64,000 nt of DNA from assembly GCA_963971285.1 (NCBI GenBank), contig OZ020263.1, positions 3,100,001-3,164,000 on the forward strand, in the 5' to 3' direction. The notes below the pieces were generated by a model. It was not told where the DNA came from. It searched no databases and saw nothing but the letters and a program-made list of their open reading frames with translations. The stretch's first letter is position 1. The number at the start of each line of letters is the position of its first letter. This DNA is from Astropecten irregularis. Taxonomy: Eukaryota > Echinodermata > Asteroidea > Paxillosida > Astropectinidae. Shown here one piece after another: positions 24,718 through 36,192 of the stretch. The translations under genes and the position numbers were made by a program.

Positions 24718-24958
24718 GGGGCCAATTTCATAGAGCTGCTTAGCACTAAAAAATCACTAAGCATGACATTTCTATTTTAATAAAAACAGGATTAACAACC
24801 AAAATGTGTTGTGTATCACTTGCGATTGTTCTTTGGCTGTTGTTCGCTGACCATGAGTATCAAATCAAATTTTCAATGGTGGTTTGTTGTATTGGGCAAA
24901 CCATTTTTGTGCTAAGCAATTTTTTGTGTGTGCTAAGCGTCTCTATGAAATTGGTCCC
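24718..24958. mobile_element. Foldback MITE, family A
   Basis: GGGGCCAATTTCATAGAGCT ... TCTCTATGAAATTGGTCCC. The plain AT-rich stretch before it (24130-24715) has no recognised feature. Confidence 0.75.
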
Positions 24959-25084
24959 AGATGAAAACCATAGCAGTGTTAATAAACATCCAGTATGCGA
25001 GTGGTTTCATGGCTTTTGTCTAGTAAACGAACAAAGCTATTTAAACTGACATTTTGGTATGCCACAGACAATCAGCAACATAGG

Positions 25085-25220
25085 GCTGGATAGCTCAGTT
25101 GTTAGAGCACCGGTATGGTATGCCAGAGGTCACAGGTTTGAATCCTGCTCCAGTCAATTTTTCTTGGTTCACCTTTCAATAATTTAAGAATTAAACCAGT
25201 CAGTTTCCCTGGTAGTTATT
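25085..25220 (+). mobile_element. tRNA-derived SINE, family A
   Basis: GGCTGGATAGCTCAGTTGTT and GGTTTGAATCCTGCTCCAGT, with the CAATTTTTCTTGGTTCACCT tail. Confidence 0.75.
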
Positions 25221-25438
25221 TGATGATCAAGAGTATGACTGATGAAAAAGTCCAACTTACGGCGAGTATGGATGACTGCAATGCCAGTGAGAGGCCACAC
25301 AACACACTGTAACTGCTGTACGGTTGGGCGGTTTCAAAAACTGCATAAACGGTGGCCTGAGTAGCTTACATACACTGTAAAACACGCTGTAATACTAAAA
25401 AATAAACCGCATTTAAGATTGCAGCTTTTTCACAACAT

Positions 25439-25814
25439 TTAAAGGGCATGTACAACATTGGTAAAGGTGACAGAACAGCTGCGGTCTGTTCATAATTTGA
25501 CTTGTCATGGAATAAAAATAAGCCTGTGAAATTTTCAGCTCAATTGATCATTAGAAACAGTAGAAAAAACAACGAAAAACCATTGCGAATGATACACTAA
25601 ATTCTGTGGGAATAGCCATCTCATTTCTGATCTTTCTAAGATCAAAAATGTTTTTGGTGTTTTAATCTTTTCTGGATAAAATACAGCATTTCAGGCAGAC
25701 AAAATTTCACGGTATGTTTCTACCATTACCGTCTTTATACCCTGTAAGATATGGATAAATCTGTGAACATTTCTGTTTAGGTTTGTTACCAATAATGCTG
25801 TTCATGCCCTTTAA
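25439..25814. mobile_element. TTAA-flanked foldback, family C2
   Basis: TTAAAGGGCATGTACAACAT at the left and TGTTCATGCCCTTTAA at the right, TTAA on both sides. The inner part (ACGGTATGTTTCTACCATTA) belongs with family C, but the outer arms differ. Confidence 0.7.
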
Positions 25815-25904
25815 ATGACTTCATAAGGTAAGGTGGGACTGGGAAAGATATCCAATGACATGTATGGACTCTGATACAACACTGGTTTGAAGATCCGGGA
25901 TCAT

Positions 25905-28900
25905 TCAAGCAGGGAGGTGAGGGGCGCTGGTACCCACGCAGGGGTACCGGGTCCTGTACTGCATCAGCTCGATGCCAACGTGATGCCACCATAGGAATAT
26001 AAGGATGACAATGACGTGCCACCACTGGTGGCTAGAGCCGATGTAGTCCACTTTGCCTGAAACAGAACAAAGAGAGCTAGAATCAAAAATGGCATCAAGG
26101 GGAACTGGGGTCGCTAAGGCCCCAAAACACGCCTAAGTGGATCAAACAGAACTAGAGAGACCTATCATAATCAATGGCGGATCCAGGGGGCGTACACCCC
26201 TCTTTTCTTCCAGTAAAAAAAAAAAGAAAAGAAAAAGAAAAAGAAAAGAAAGAAAGAGAAAAAAATATATAGGGAGGGAGAAAGACTGAAAAAGAGAATA
26301 AAAAGAGGGGGGGGGGGAGACAAAAGTAGCTAGCTTTGATCGGCACGAAATGCATCCGTCGCTATTGAATTGGCACATTTTTTCCCCCACACTCCCCTCC
26401 CCTTTTGGGAAATCCTGGATCCGCCCCTGATAATGTCTGAAAACAAAAATTGCAAAAAACAGGATAAATATAGATAAATACATAATTCACCTAATATAAA
26501 AAACAACAACATTTAATAAAATGATGGCCCAGCAATATTCATGTTATCGTGGGCTCGCTCATATACGGTACATACTGGTCATCTCTAATAAAAAAAATTA
26601 TTTCATGCGGTTCTCTACTACGTAAAAAAAAAAGGTTTTACCTGGAAAACAACGCTCGGGAAACTTGGTCGCATAAAAGGCGAGGGCTAGTATTGCTAAG
26701 GCGTACATCAGGACTAATTTTGGGACAAATATCTGAGGGAGAAAGAAGAAGGAAAGAACGTGTTAGTGAGAGAAGGGCGGACATTAAAGTTGTGCGATTT
26801 ATGTCCTCGCTAGGCTCCCAGTCAGTGGAACCCAAAGCCCTCCTGCAAATCTTTCTGGAAGATGGCGTCCCCAGACAGGTTTGAAGGTCAAACTTGTGGC
26901 CAAAAGGACAAAGCTCTATGATCTTTTTGGCCGCACATAGCATAAAGTTGTGGCCAAAATGTCAAAATATTACCAGAATGTATTGTGATTCCAAGCATTT
27001 ACACTGAGTTCAGATCGCTGCATTTTTTTTAAACAAAAAATATATTACGTGTAATCAAGTTTTTTTCTTCTGACTGGCGCCTTCGCTGGACCAATGAGGT
27101 CCATTAAATAAGGCGGCTAGACCAATAACTAGGTCTTTTGTGGTATACAGTAATCCGAACACAAGTTTTTGAAGGGCGCCCTCTTTATTAAAGATGGTGT
27201 CAATATTATTTTGTACACCACCAATCATATTTTATTGAAATCTGGGAAGCTGGAAAGCTAATCATGAGTAAAAGACCGGCGGGGAAATCCGGGACATGTT
27301 GTATGCCGAATATTCTTCTAACTCCGTGTAGATGGAAGAGATACAACTTCTACAGGTTTTTTCAGTTTCACGGAAAGGTGAACAAAGACAAATTGACTGG
27401 AGTGCAGGATTCGAACCTGCGACCCCCAAAATACAGTATCGTTGCTCTAACAGCTGAGCAATCCAGCCCTATAGACCTATCCAACAGCACGATATACTGT
27501 CCGCCATTACAGATCTGACGGCGCGACCATGGAGGTAGGAAACACCCGCCATTACTGCAGTGTCCCCGCCTGCCTTTTGTCCGGCAACAAAAGAATTCAC
27601 GCTCCGCCCCACTCTATAATTGCAGGGTACTCGTATGATTAGGGGATGTACAACCTGCAGTAAGTGTGGTGGACGTAAGTTCTTTTGTTGACGGACAAAA
27701 TATGGGCGGGGACACACCAGTAATGGCGGGTGTTTCCTACCTCCATGGTCGCGTCGTCGGATAGGTGTATATGCAGTGTTCCATATTTCACCTACCTGAA
27801 CTATTTCTGCCTGAAATCCTCCATTGAGGTATATCCAGTGTATACTTGGACCGACGCCATATGCTACTGATATGGCAAATAGTATGAGCCTCCTCGTGGC
27901 CCAGCCGGACGTTAGGAAACGGCGATGCAACTGGACAACCAGTGTCATTATCAGGAGGAACAGCACAATGACCATGTGGACATTTTTCCAATACTGTCAA
28001 GACAGAAATAATAATATTAATAATAATTTGGGAGGCTGATCATCCTTACTCGCAGCTGGGGTGCTGAATTGCGAAGGATGCGACTTCAACGTTATCAAGT
28101 AGCAGGCATTCATGGGCGCCCTTGGCTGCCAGCCACATCAACTCATATATGATCACGGAGTACAGCCTGAGATCGAAATTGTTTGATTTTTGTTGAGGGA
28201 GGAAAACCAGAGAACCCGGAGAAAAACCCTCTTAGCATAGGAGAGAACCATCGCACAACTCTACTCACATATGACCCAAGCCGGGATCGAACCCGGGCCA
28301 CATTGGTGAGAGGTGAGTGCCTAAAGCACTTGCCACCTATGCCCTCCTAACTCCAAGCAACTCACCGGGAAGCAGAAGAATCCATAATAGACTGAAGGGA
28401 AGTAGCAACCCAACATGCCGATGGAGATACCGGCCAAGTCCAGACTGAACCAGCGTTTAGAGACCTCCTCCGAGTGGACACGGAACATGTGGTAGCCAGC
28501 AGAGCACAGCATGCAGAACTGCAACGACGAACAGAATCGAAGGGAAATTAAAACAAAAACAAAAAACAGAACCCCAAAGCAGGGTATTAAAGGTAATATC
28601 ATACTTTGGTTTTTGTCAAAGAAATGCAGATTCATGGGCATAGATATCAACGAAGATACAGTAATAGCAATCTGTGAAAATTTCAGTCCAATACGGTGCC
28701 CACTTTTTGAGAAAACAGTGAAAAACAGCCAGTCTTTTCTCTTTTATTTTTGATCTTTAATTAGATGAAAAATAATTTTTGTCATTGGTTTTACTCTTTC
28801 CTGGATAAATTTTCAGCATTCCTTTTAAAAGATCAAAAAGATTTTCTGTTGTTGTTTTACTAATTTCTGGATAAATACAGCATTTCAGGCAGAAACATTT

Positions 28901-30239
28901 TAATGGTATGTTTCTACCATCACCATCTTAATACCCCGTAAGTTATATGTAAATCTGTGGAGATTTCTGTTTCGGTATGCTACCAAAGTATGATACTATC
29001 TTTAACCTACAAATGCAAATTACAACATGTAGCGGACCAAGAGAGGGTTATGAAAATTGCGATATTTTTCAAATTGCGAGAAGGCGGCGCTCTCTCTTTT
29101 AAAACGGCACAGGATGAAATTCTGAGGTTTCAATTGAAATCGACGCATGAAGTTGTGCCGCTCTTCTGCCATTGAAAAGTGAACACAAAAAAATTGGCTA
29201 GAGCGGGATTCGAACTGGCGACCTCCTGAATACCGTACAGGCGGTCTACTGCCGTTAAAAGCAGCAAGACCCTTCAAACTTTCGACAGAAAGCCAGCAAC
29301 TGCTTCAAAAGTTGATGTGTCTAATTCAAATCTTGGGCCATTATTTGAATTAGACATGGCAGAAGTTTGACATTTGAAGCGGGCCTAAAACGCCGATGTT
29401 ACCTGGAAACAGGAGAGATACAAGGTGTAGATCAGGTGATCGTCCAGCGTGCCGTTCAGGCGAGGGATGGTCACCAGATTGTCGTACACTGTCAACGCCA
29501 AGAAGATCAAGAAACCAAAGAGATGGCTCCAAACATTGACAGTCTCATTGGACCACACAAAGGAACTAGTAGAAGATGGCATGGACAAAAAGAGACGCAA
29601 TTTGAGTCAATTTCCAAAAAGAAAAACAGTATTCTCATCAAATAACCACAAGGGAAAATGTCGTTGAAAAGTGAACAAAGAAAATTTGATTGGAGCTGGT
29701 TATGAACCAGCGACCTCCGGAATACCGTGCTGTCGTTCTTACCAACTGAGCTATCAGGTCCTATGTTGGTGGTTTCCCTAATTCCCTAATAGTCAATTAT
29801 CTTTGCTCGTTTGGCAGTCAGAAGCCATGATGTAGCGGTATGAGAGTGGTTTCATGGCTTCTGACTGACAAACGAACAAAGATAATTGACTCATGATTAG
29901 GGACACTGCCAACATAGGGCAGGATAGCTCAGTTGGTAAGAGTACCACTACAGTACAGTATTCCAGAGGTTGCTGGTTTGAATCCCGCTCCAGTCAATTT
30001 TTCTTTGTTTACTTTTCATTATTGGGGGTTTGCATGAATAAGTTCACCGTTCACCTTTGGATGCACTTTTTGTAAGACAGCTGTGCCAAGTAGCCTCGCT
30101 GGATGAACGGATTCCCCTGCATATAATGCGGTACTTCCGAAAAAAGATGCCTCGTGAACCGGTTGGAGCTACTACCTTTGAGGTACAGAGGATCTATTTG
30201 GGCCGAGTCCAAAGGTCGGTACTTGAAGCCGTCCGCCAT
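25905..30239 (-). CDS. PAQR3: PAQR3, seven-membrane-span receptor-fold protein (Raf kinase trapping to Golgi)
   Basis: PAQR3 is a Golgi membrane protein of the progestin and adipoQ receptor family. In vertebrates it is reported to sequester Raf kinase and to bind COPII inner-coat proteins. Exons 30239-30055, 29565-29403, 28518-28366, 27993-27796, 26732-26642 and 26056-25905 join in phase to 313 aa (human 311). Family signatures: SNETVNVWSH before the first membrane span, CSAGYHMFRVHSEEVSKRW, LDLAGISIGMLGCYFPSVYY, and the late GSSHQWWH with the paired histidines that bind zinc in PAQR proteins. The order of hydrophobic spans and the MQYRTRYPC tail match PAQR3 rather than the adiponectin receptors. 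The start ATG follows directly on a splice-acceptor-like CTCACAG, so an upstream 5' UTR exon is likely. Confidence 0.92.
26170..26432. mobile_element. Foldback element (GGCGGATCCAGG ends) in PAQR3 intron 5
   Basis: GGCGGATCCAGGGGGCGT at the left and GGAAATCCTGGATCCGCCCC at the right surround a purine-rich tract (26217-26310). Confidence 0.6.
27371..27474 (-). mobile_element. tRNA-derived SINE, family A
   Basis: The minus strand has CTGGATTGCTCAGCTGTTAG and GTCGCAGGTTCGAATCCTG. Box B is intact here. Directly abuts the foldback at 27471. Confidence 0.7.
27471..27770. mobile_element. Foldback element, family H, in PAQR3 intron 4
   Basis: Arms of about 70 bp: GGAGGTAGGAAACACCCGCC at the left against GGCGGGTGTTTCCTACCTCC at the right. 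A second copy with the same arms is at 58627-58905. Confidence 0.8.
28019..28180 (+). mobile_element. SINE-like fragment, family B, in PAQR3 intron 3
   Basis: Inverted match of 1615-1775 (AATTTGGGAGGCTGATCATC and CAGCCACATCAACTCATATA). A further fragment at 28190-28350 has, on the minus strand, GGCCCGGGTTCGATCCCGGC, a box B, marking a different tRNA-type SINE (family C). Confidence 0.5.
28587..29005. mobile_element. TTAA-flanked foldback, family C
   Basis: TTAAAGGTAATATCATACTT at the left, AAGTATGATACTATCTTTAA at the right, with TTAA duplicated. The longest intact copy (about 415 bp). In PAQR3 intron 2. Confidence 0.8.
29178..29260 (-). mobile_element. tRNA-derived SINE, family A (truncated)
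   Basis: The minus strand shows the box B side, CAGTTCGAATCCCGCTCTAG, but the box A half is lost. Confidence 0.6.
29655..30040. mobile_element. Inverted pair of family A SINEs in PAQR3 intron 1
   Basis: A minus copy (29655-29835) and a plus copy (29835-30040) meet head to head around AAACCACTCTC/GAGAGTGGTTTCATGG, so transcripts through the intron could form a hairpin of about 150 bp. Both keep box A and box B. Confidence 0.7.
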
Positions 30240-30284
30240 CTGTGAGAAGAAATTCCAGGAACATAACATATTAAATGCAAGTCA

Positions 30285-30345
30285 TTTCGCTTTGAGGATG
30301 ATGCTGCAGCTAGGATCGAAACGTCAGGCCCTCATCTATTCCAGG
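30285..30345 (+). mobile_element. Hammerhead-like half element, family D
   Basis: AGCTAGGATCGAAACGTCAG, then GCCCTCATC and CCAGGTCATCATTTTGGTTG. Only the 3' part of the motif is preserved. It lies about 45 bp upstream of the PAQR3 start exon. Confidence 0.45.
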
Positions 30346-31417
30346 TCATCATTTTGGTTGATGAAAATTTTGAAAACATTTCGCCAGAATTTTGGTTAAT
30401 GAGCAGTTTGCCGACTTCTTTTGTTTTTGCCAAAGAAATGCAGTTTCATTTAGGGCGGGGCAGGGTGAGGGCAGCAGGGGGAGTGGCTACTGCCGTACTG
30501 GTATAGTGATTTATTTTTGCAGATTTTAAAGTTAGGGACCCTTCTATGTTTTTTTCACGACCGTGATTATGTTCCGTACGTACGTTGTGCCGGCTGTTTG
30601 TATATGAATGAATTATGATAAAATCACAGCTGGGGTCCTGAACTTTACAATCGCCATATTTTTCTTCAGTTCTGATAGTTGCGATGATCGTCATGTCTGA
30701 CCTGGGGTTCCCAGTCCATGTCAGACCTAGGGACTAGGGTTATGATCATCGCAAAGTTGTTCTGGGTGACGTGGAAACACCACTTGGTCAAAAGGCAACA
30801 GCTAAATTTTTGGACACCAATTTAAATATAAATAATAATATTAATAGTTAGGGCCTACTTAGGCCCATTTCAATTAATTAGTCACATAACCATGGTTACC
30901 TCGTCCTTTTCACTTTTGATCATCAGTAGCTGTGTAGGTGGCTATTTAAGTAATGCAGATCAATCCCTGAGAGTATAGCCTTGAAGAGTAGGAGTCGGTC
31001 ACACACTGGTTGAGATAAGCCCGAATTCGATCATGCAATATGATTATCATTCGATCGATGAGAATTGAGATTTATTTTTTTTAACTCTGAACTTTACAAT
31101 TTCGTCAGCTGATCAATTTCATCAATTTCATGATCATGCATCCATAGCATAGTAGTTTGGAGTCTTACTTTTGTTCTCCATCAAGTCTCCGTAGAGGAAA
31201 TAACTATTCAATCAAATTCAAAGGCAAATTTGCTCTTTATTTGTACACATTTTTATACGGTAATTTTTGTTTATCAATCGCTGACTACACTGGGCACCGG
31301 TTCAATCGCACGCCCATGCACTGACCCATATGTTAAGCACATGGTATGGTTACTAGACCTGTCGTCTCATTCACTTTGTACATGAATAGTCGTCTGGTTC
31401 CAACATAGACCGGGACT

Positions 31418-31622
31418 TGGGCATTTTGGACTCCGGCTCCGGCTTCAGCTTTATTTTTGACATCCAATTTTTAGTAGATTATATCAAAAATAGGGATTTT
31501 GGACTACGTTTTCGAAAAGAATAACTCCTTCTTGGTTCAGAAAATGGTACTTCGACTTTATCAAATAGTTACAACTTTTGTTTGTGTCTTTTAGAAAACG
31601 AAGCCTAAGCCGGAGCTTGACC
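31418..31622. mobile_element. Degraded foldback, family E
   Basis: GGACTCCGGCTCCGGCTTCA at the left and GAAGCCTAAGCCGGAGCTTG at the right, with a diverged interior. Occupies the MRPS24 side of the PAQR3-MRPS24 gap. The rest of that gap (30400-31417) shows no further recognised element. Confidence 0.5.
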
Positions 31623-31646
31623 GGATCACCATAGTCATATTGATTT

Positions 31647-31658
31647 CAAGATGGCGGC
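31647..31658 (+). promoter_or_regulatory. TISU/YY1 element overlapping the MRPS24 start codon
   Basis: CAAGATGGCGGC is a perfect match to the TISU consensus SAASATGGCGGC, with its ATG being the MRPS24 initiator. TISU is known from mammals as a combined YY1 promoter site and initiator for mRNAs with very short 5' UTRs, and is enriched in genes for mitochondrial proteins. Here it predicts a transcription start only some 5-30 bases upstream. Confidence 0.7.
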
Positions 31659-34068
31659 GCCCGCACGAAGTTTCTCGAGGTTGATTTTCGTAAGTAAAAT
31701 GTTTCAACATTTTGGCAGTAAGCTGCCTGCACTCTTTCATTATATAAAAGCAAACAAAGCCGGCAACAATTTACAATGGAGAATGATTTTCATCCCTCCA
31801 TCAAAAACGTTTCTCACCACTTTTTTATAAACAGATAATTTGCCCTTATCAAAATGGATTGCCTAACGTTATAACATTAGGGGGGATTGTGGGTTAACGG
31901 GTCCTAAAACTATAAAGGAAAAGAAACTACTATTTGAAAAGTAACTTACCTACATATACTTTGTTGGTCTCCTCCTCTATATTACCAAGCTTAAATTTTT
32001 GGAAAGAGGGCAGGGCTTTGATTTTTGAGGGAAATTATGGGGTAAAAACGGTAACCAAGATTGTAACATTTCACCGCCGCACGGACGGCCGCAGACGAGA
32101 ATAGTCTGGTTTCCACTCTGACATTTTGAGGACTCTTGGTCTGTTGGGTCTGGGCACTAGACTAACCGGACCAGACAAAATGGCCTCACGCGATCAGACG
32201 GTCTGTTTTAAAGTTTACAAGAAGTGCGTAAGAAAATTGAATTTTAACCCTGAAATGTTTAACAAATTTCTTCAATGTAGGCTTTTAAGGACCCAGGAAC
32301 ATTTGCTGAAAGTCAAAAGTATCATTTTTGAGGAGTAGAAGTTAGTTCAGAGCCAAAAAAAATCAATGTATTTTGGGATCCCGTTAACCCACAATCGCCA
32401 CATTAGGCCTACAAAGTACAACTTACAAGTCAACTCGCCCCTGGCCGACTCGCCTCTTACCAACTCGCCCCTTGATCGACTCGCCTTCTATCCGACTCGC
32501 CCCTTGACCGACTCGCCCCCTCCCCGACTCGCCCCCTCCCCGATTCGCCCCTGACCGATTCGCCCCCTGACCGACTCACCCCCTGGCCATCTTGCCCCCT
32601 AATTTATTCAGAAATGACATGCAAATTGTGAAGATAATTATAATGCATCATAATTAATACCGAGTCGAGTCGGCAAGTCGGTCAGGGGGCAAGTTGGGGA
32701 GGAGGTGAGTTGGTAAGAGGCGAGTCGGCTAGGAGGCGAGTTGACCTGTTACCTCAAAATGAATGTGCTTTTATTCATTTTGACAGCGTCAATTTCCAAC
32801 CCAGTGTGCCAGACTACCCATCAGATGTCTTCAGACGTCTGCTGTGTGCCACAAAACCGTAGCTGGCCGAGTCAAAGTCAGCAAAGGGGAGAAACCCATA
32901 ACGTACGAACAAGCCAACCCTCCTTTCCAAATTGGCGTCAGAAAGGGCTGGAGTACTCAACACACAGGTAGATTCACCGGCGCACCCAGGATTTTGTCTT
33001 GGGGGGGGCTGAAAGAAAATTTTTCTCCCACAAAACATTTTGTTACTCCCCCCCCCTTCCTCCTCTCCCTTTCCCTCTCCCCCCCCCCTTTTTTCGTTTT
33101 TTTTCTTCTTTTTTTTTCATTTTTTTTTTTTTCAGGGACCCTCTTGGGGGGGGGGCTCAAGCCCCCCGAGCCCCCCCCCCCCTGGGTGCGCCACTGGGTA
33201 GATTAATCTAAACAGTGTCCTATTTGTGGCGTTACCCAAGATTAATACACTCAGGTTAGCTGATACCCAGCTTCTACAGTAAACTAACTAACCTAAATAT
33301 GACTCTTCATCTATTGGGTCTGGGCACCAGCTAACCTGAGTGTACTAATCTGAGGTAACCCCCTATTTGTAGTGAAAGTTTACTTCAATACAATTAATAA
33401 ACTGCTGCAAACTGCTCATCAGCCAAAAAAATTACTTGAACTTTATAAAATGCTTGGATTGAGGTGGGCCTTAGACACGTTTCAATCCTAGCAGGATCTT
33501 TCTCAAAGGCTAAATGACAAGAGGACAAGAACGTGCAAGTAAAGATACACATAAATGGATGAGAGGATCAGGACAAAATGGGGGTATGAACAGGGTGAGG
33601 GTAGGTGAGATCAAAAGGTGGATACCAACAAAGGGGAGGAGAAGAAAGGGGCTGGAGGAACTGGGATTAACTACGAAGTTAAATAGAGGATTAGGGCAAG
33701 TCTACTTCTAAAGATTAAGAGTCTGATTGATCATCAATTGCTTGTAATCTCTTGAATTGAATTATTTTTCCTCTCGACTTCCAGCTAACCTCAAAGATGA
33801 ACCCCATGCAGCCGACCACGCCCTGGACGACCTCTTCATCAGGAAATTCATCTACGGGACGTTTCACAATTGCCTGGCAACGGACCTCATCATCAAACGA
33901 CGAGCCAATCAGATCACTCTGGTCGGGATCATGCTCCGGAACCTTGCTCCGCAGAAGTACTACTTTCTGATTGGCTACACGGAGGAGCTGCTCTCTCATT
34001 GGTTTAAGTGCCCGGTCAAAATGGAAATTCAAATTGTGGATGGTCGGCCTATATATAAGTGGATATGA
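31651..34068 (+). CDS. MRPS24: Mitochondrial small ribosomal subunit protein uS3m
   Basis: Component of the mitochondrial 28S subunit, acting in the matrix. Exons 31651-31689, 32787-32967 and 33785-34068 join in phase to 167 aa, the same length as human MRPS24. A short basic, Arg/Ser/Ala-rich start (MAAPARSFSRLIF) looks like a mitochondrial presequence. It is followed by VSKGEKPITYEQANPPFQIG, RKGWSTQHTG, DLFIRKFIYGTF, PQKYYFLIGYTEELLSHW and KCPVKMEIQIV, all in family order. The exon 2 acceptor was chosen as ACAG at 32783-32786 because it is the one that keeps phase 0 from exon 1. Intron 1 holds two large foldback elements, and intron 2 another foldback plus a hammerhead-type element. Confidence 0.93.
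31872..32400. mobile_element. Large foldback, family K, in MRPS24 intron 1
   Basis: GATTGTGGGTTAACGGG at the left and CCCGTTAACCCACAATCGCC at the right. The interior GGCAGGGCTTTGATTTTTGA is nearly identical at 44267-44300 in GFPT intron 1, where the relative (43790-44335) has lost its right arm. Confidence 0.65.
32420..32750. repeat. Foldback of GACTCGCCCC tandem units in MRPS24 intron 1
   Basis: The left arm is about ten units around GACTCGCCCCTTGACC. The right arm (32660-32745) is the reverse (GGCGAGTCGG, GGCGAGTTGA). The outer ends CAAGTCAACTCGCC and GGCGAGTTGACCTG pair. Confidence 0.65.
32976..33198. mobile_element. Foldback element (GGCGCACCCAGG ends) in MRPS24 intron 2
   Basis: CCGGCGCACCCAGGATTT at the left and CCTGGGTGCGCCACTGG at the right, with C-rich and T-rich runs between. 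It starts 9 bp after the exon 2 donor. Confidence 0.6.
33384..33715. mobile_element. Hammerhead-type element, family D, in MRPS24 intron 2
   Basis: CAATACAATTAATAAACTGC, AAATGCTTGG and TTTCAATCCTAGCAGGATCT match the left part of the element at 8985. The right hammerhead half is missing. Confidence 0.6.
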
Positions 34069-34191
34069 GCTTGACATCTAGACTGTAAATTGTGTAAAGT
34101 GCATTTTTCTTTCTGGAGTCATTCAGTGTTGTGCCAGTATCGATTCTTTTGAACTAGAAGAGTTGGCATTATGACAAATGCAAACACATTG

Positions 34192-34197
34192 AATAAA
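34192..34197 (+). terminator. Probable MRPS24 polyadenylation signal
   Basis: AATAAA lies 124 bases past the MRPS24 stop, at the end of a plain 3' UTR. Other AATAAA-like hexamers occur further on near 34665-34720, so the exact end is not settled. Confidence 0.5.
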
Positions 34198-34199
34198 TT

Positions 34200-35640
34200 G
34201 ACTTGAGAAACATTGGAATAACCCAGTGACGTCAGATCAAGTCCAACAAGTCTCATTGTTCAAGTTATTCCCTTTGTCTTGATTCACTAACAGCAAACTG
34301 TTTGACTCGAATCATGTCATTGACACCTTGTAAATGACTGTGACTTGACTCTGAGAAAATCATTGACTCTCTAGATCACCTCAGATTTGTATCCACCAAC
34401 AGCATGTCTAATCCCCTTAAAAAAATTTTGAATGTCCAGATAAAACATTAAGTTTTAACATTTTTGCAAAAGAATGTTTTGCTTTTTTTCCTCAAAAGTA
34501 AGAATTTTTTTTTTGTAAAACTGTTGGCTGTGTTGTACATGATGGAAAAAGATGTACTATTTGTGCATTTGCCAAAGTGTTTTGAGTGTAAATGTATTTC
34601 AATACTGCAATTTATTAACAATAACAATGGTGGATAGTTTTAGCATGATTAATTTTCAAATAATAATAATAAAAGTATGCAAGTACACAGTTTTAATGGT
34701 TTGGGAATCTAAATAAAACTGCAAAAGAAAGAAACACATAATGTCAGTCTTTTTGCCAATGGTGTTTTGTGAAATGTTTTTTGTGTAGTCCAGATATTGT
34801 TCTTATATATTTTGGTTATGAAAATATAAATACTTATCTATGGTGGAGCTTTTGGGAAGTTTTGGGAGCAAAAGATGATGATGTAATTATTTTCGGACCA
34901 TGTTAATTTAATTAATGTACAAGGAGCCCTTGGGGGGGGGGGGGGGGGGTCGAAGTTACTCTATGAAAGGGAAGATCCTACACTGAATATGTTATTATTA
35001 TTATTTATGGTTTATTTACCAAACTCTCACAGTCAGAACCTGAATTACAGTTTGATTTACAATTATTACATTAAGACAATAACAATTACAAAGACATGTA
35101 TAAAAAGCCAAAGCCGGGACTAAAAAACCGAAAAACCCAAAAAACAATTATGTTCATCAGATAAAAAGTTTATTATAAGGTCGAAAGATAAAAATACCAG
35201 AATTTTATCAAACAAAATTAATGAGTGATCAATTAACACACACATTATACATAAAAGGCCAAGAGGATTCAAGATATATTGTGACCTGGTTTATCAATGA
35301 CCCATATCAGTCAGTATCTGACCGTTTTTTGACCTTGGGAGAAAAGAAAACATGAAATAAAAGCATGGGGATTTTAATATAATCATGGAGGTAGAAATAA
35401 ATACCCCCATGATATAATACAAGAATGCAAGATAAGTACAACTATTGCATGCAATATGAAAACAACTATTTAGAGAGTGGGGCATTTTGGTTTTAAAGGG
35501 GAAAATTTGACACAACTTTTATTTTTAGTTTCTACATGACAAATACTGATCCTCCAGCGGGTTCTGAATCACGGTTTTGAAAAAAGAAATTACACACGTA
35601 ATAAAGATTTGCTTGACAAAAGAACTAAACTGTATTATGC
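34200..35640. other. Intergenic DNA between MRPS24 and SKP1, no gene seen
   Basis: AT-rich, with a G run at 34934-34950 and several AATAAA-like hexamers that may be alternative MRPS24 ends. A degraded family E foldback (35650-35885, GGCTATGGCTTCGTC to GACGAAGCCGTAGACG) lies at its right. Confidence 0.4.
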
Positions 35641-35925
35641 CCTTTTTTGGCACCGGCTCTTTTCGACAAGTTAGCTCAGGCTATGGCTTCGTCTGCTTTA
35701 TCTAAAAGGCTGAACAATCCAAGTTGTGCCCTTGATGTTAGGTTGAATTTCTAATTTCCCGTCTAAATTAGAGTACCTCTGATTCGGATCTGTTGTCGGA
35801 AGCCTCTATTTTGATACATAGGCCCTATTATATTGGTTTAAAAATTATACAAAATTGAGACGAAGCCGTAGACGTAGGCCTATATCAATGTGAGCGATTG
35901 CGGTATATGATGTGATGTGGATAAT

Positions 35926-36068
35926 GAGGAGACGTTCGTTTAGTTTCCATAGAGCAGTCCTGACCTGGGAGTGGTCGCGTGTACTGCAGAAAACAAGGGA
36001 GAAGGCGAGTGCGAGGTTCCATGGGATCGACTCGTATAAGGGAAGTCTGAGCTAAACGAACGCATCCT
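35926..36068. mobile_element. Foldback MITE, family G (diverged)
   Basis: GACGTTCGTTTAGTTTCC at the left and GAGCTAAACGAACGCATCC at the right. Just upstream of the proposed SKP1 first exon. Confidence 0.6.
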
Positions 36069-36119
36069 GATTCTGACGTCACAGCTGCGCATGCTCAAAG
36101 TAAGGCTGATTCATTGTAA

Positions 36120-36192
36120 GTTCATAAATAACATTGACCAGTCGTAACATTCTCCACGTCATTTTGCGGCGAACTTACCAAGAAAACAGAAG
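36120..36192 (+). other. Possible SKP1 5' UTR exon end
   Basis: The SKP1 coding start follows immediately on a splice acceptor (ACACAG then ATG at 37048), so the gene needs an upstream non-coding exon. ACAGAAG followed by GTAAACTT at 36193 is a reasonable donor, in a GC-richer stretch (TTGCGGCGAAC). No coding evidence can confirm it. Confidence 0.3.

Noticed and set aside
26152-26483. Phe/Ser-rich frame resembling a membrane protein
   Set aside because: Purine-rich tract inside a foldback element in PAQR3 intron 5.
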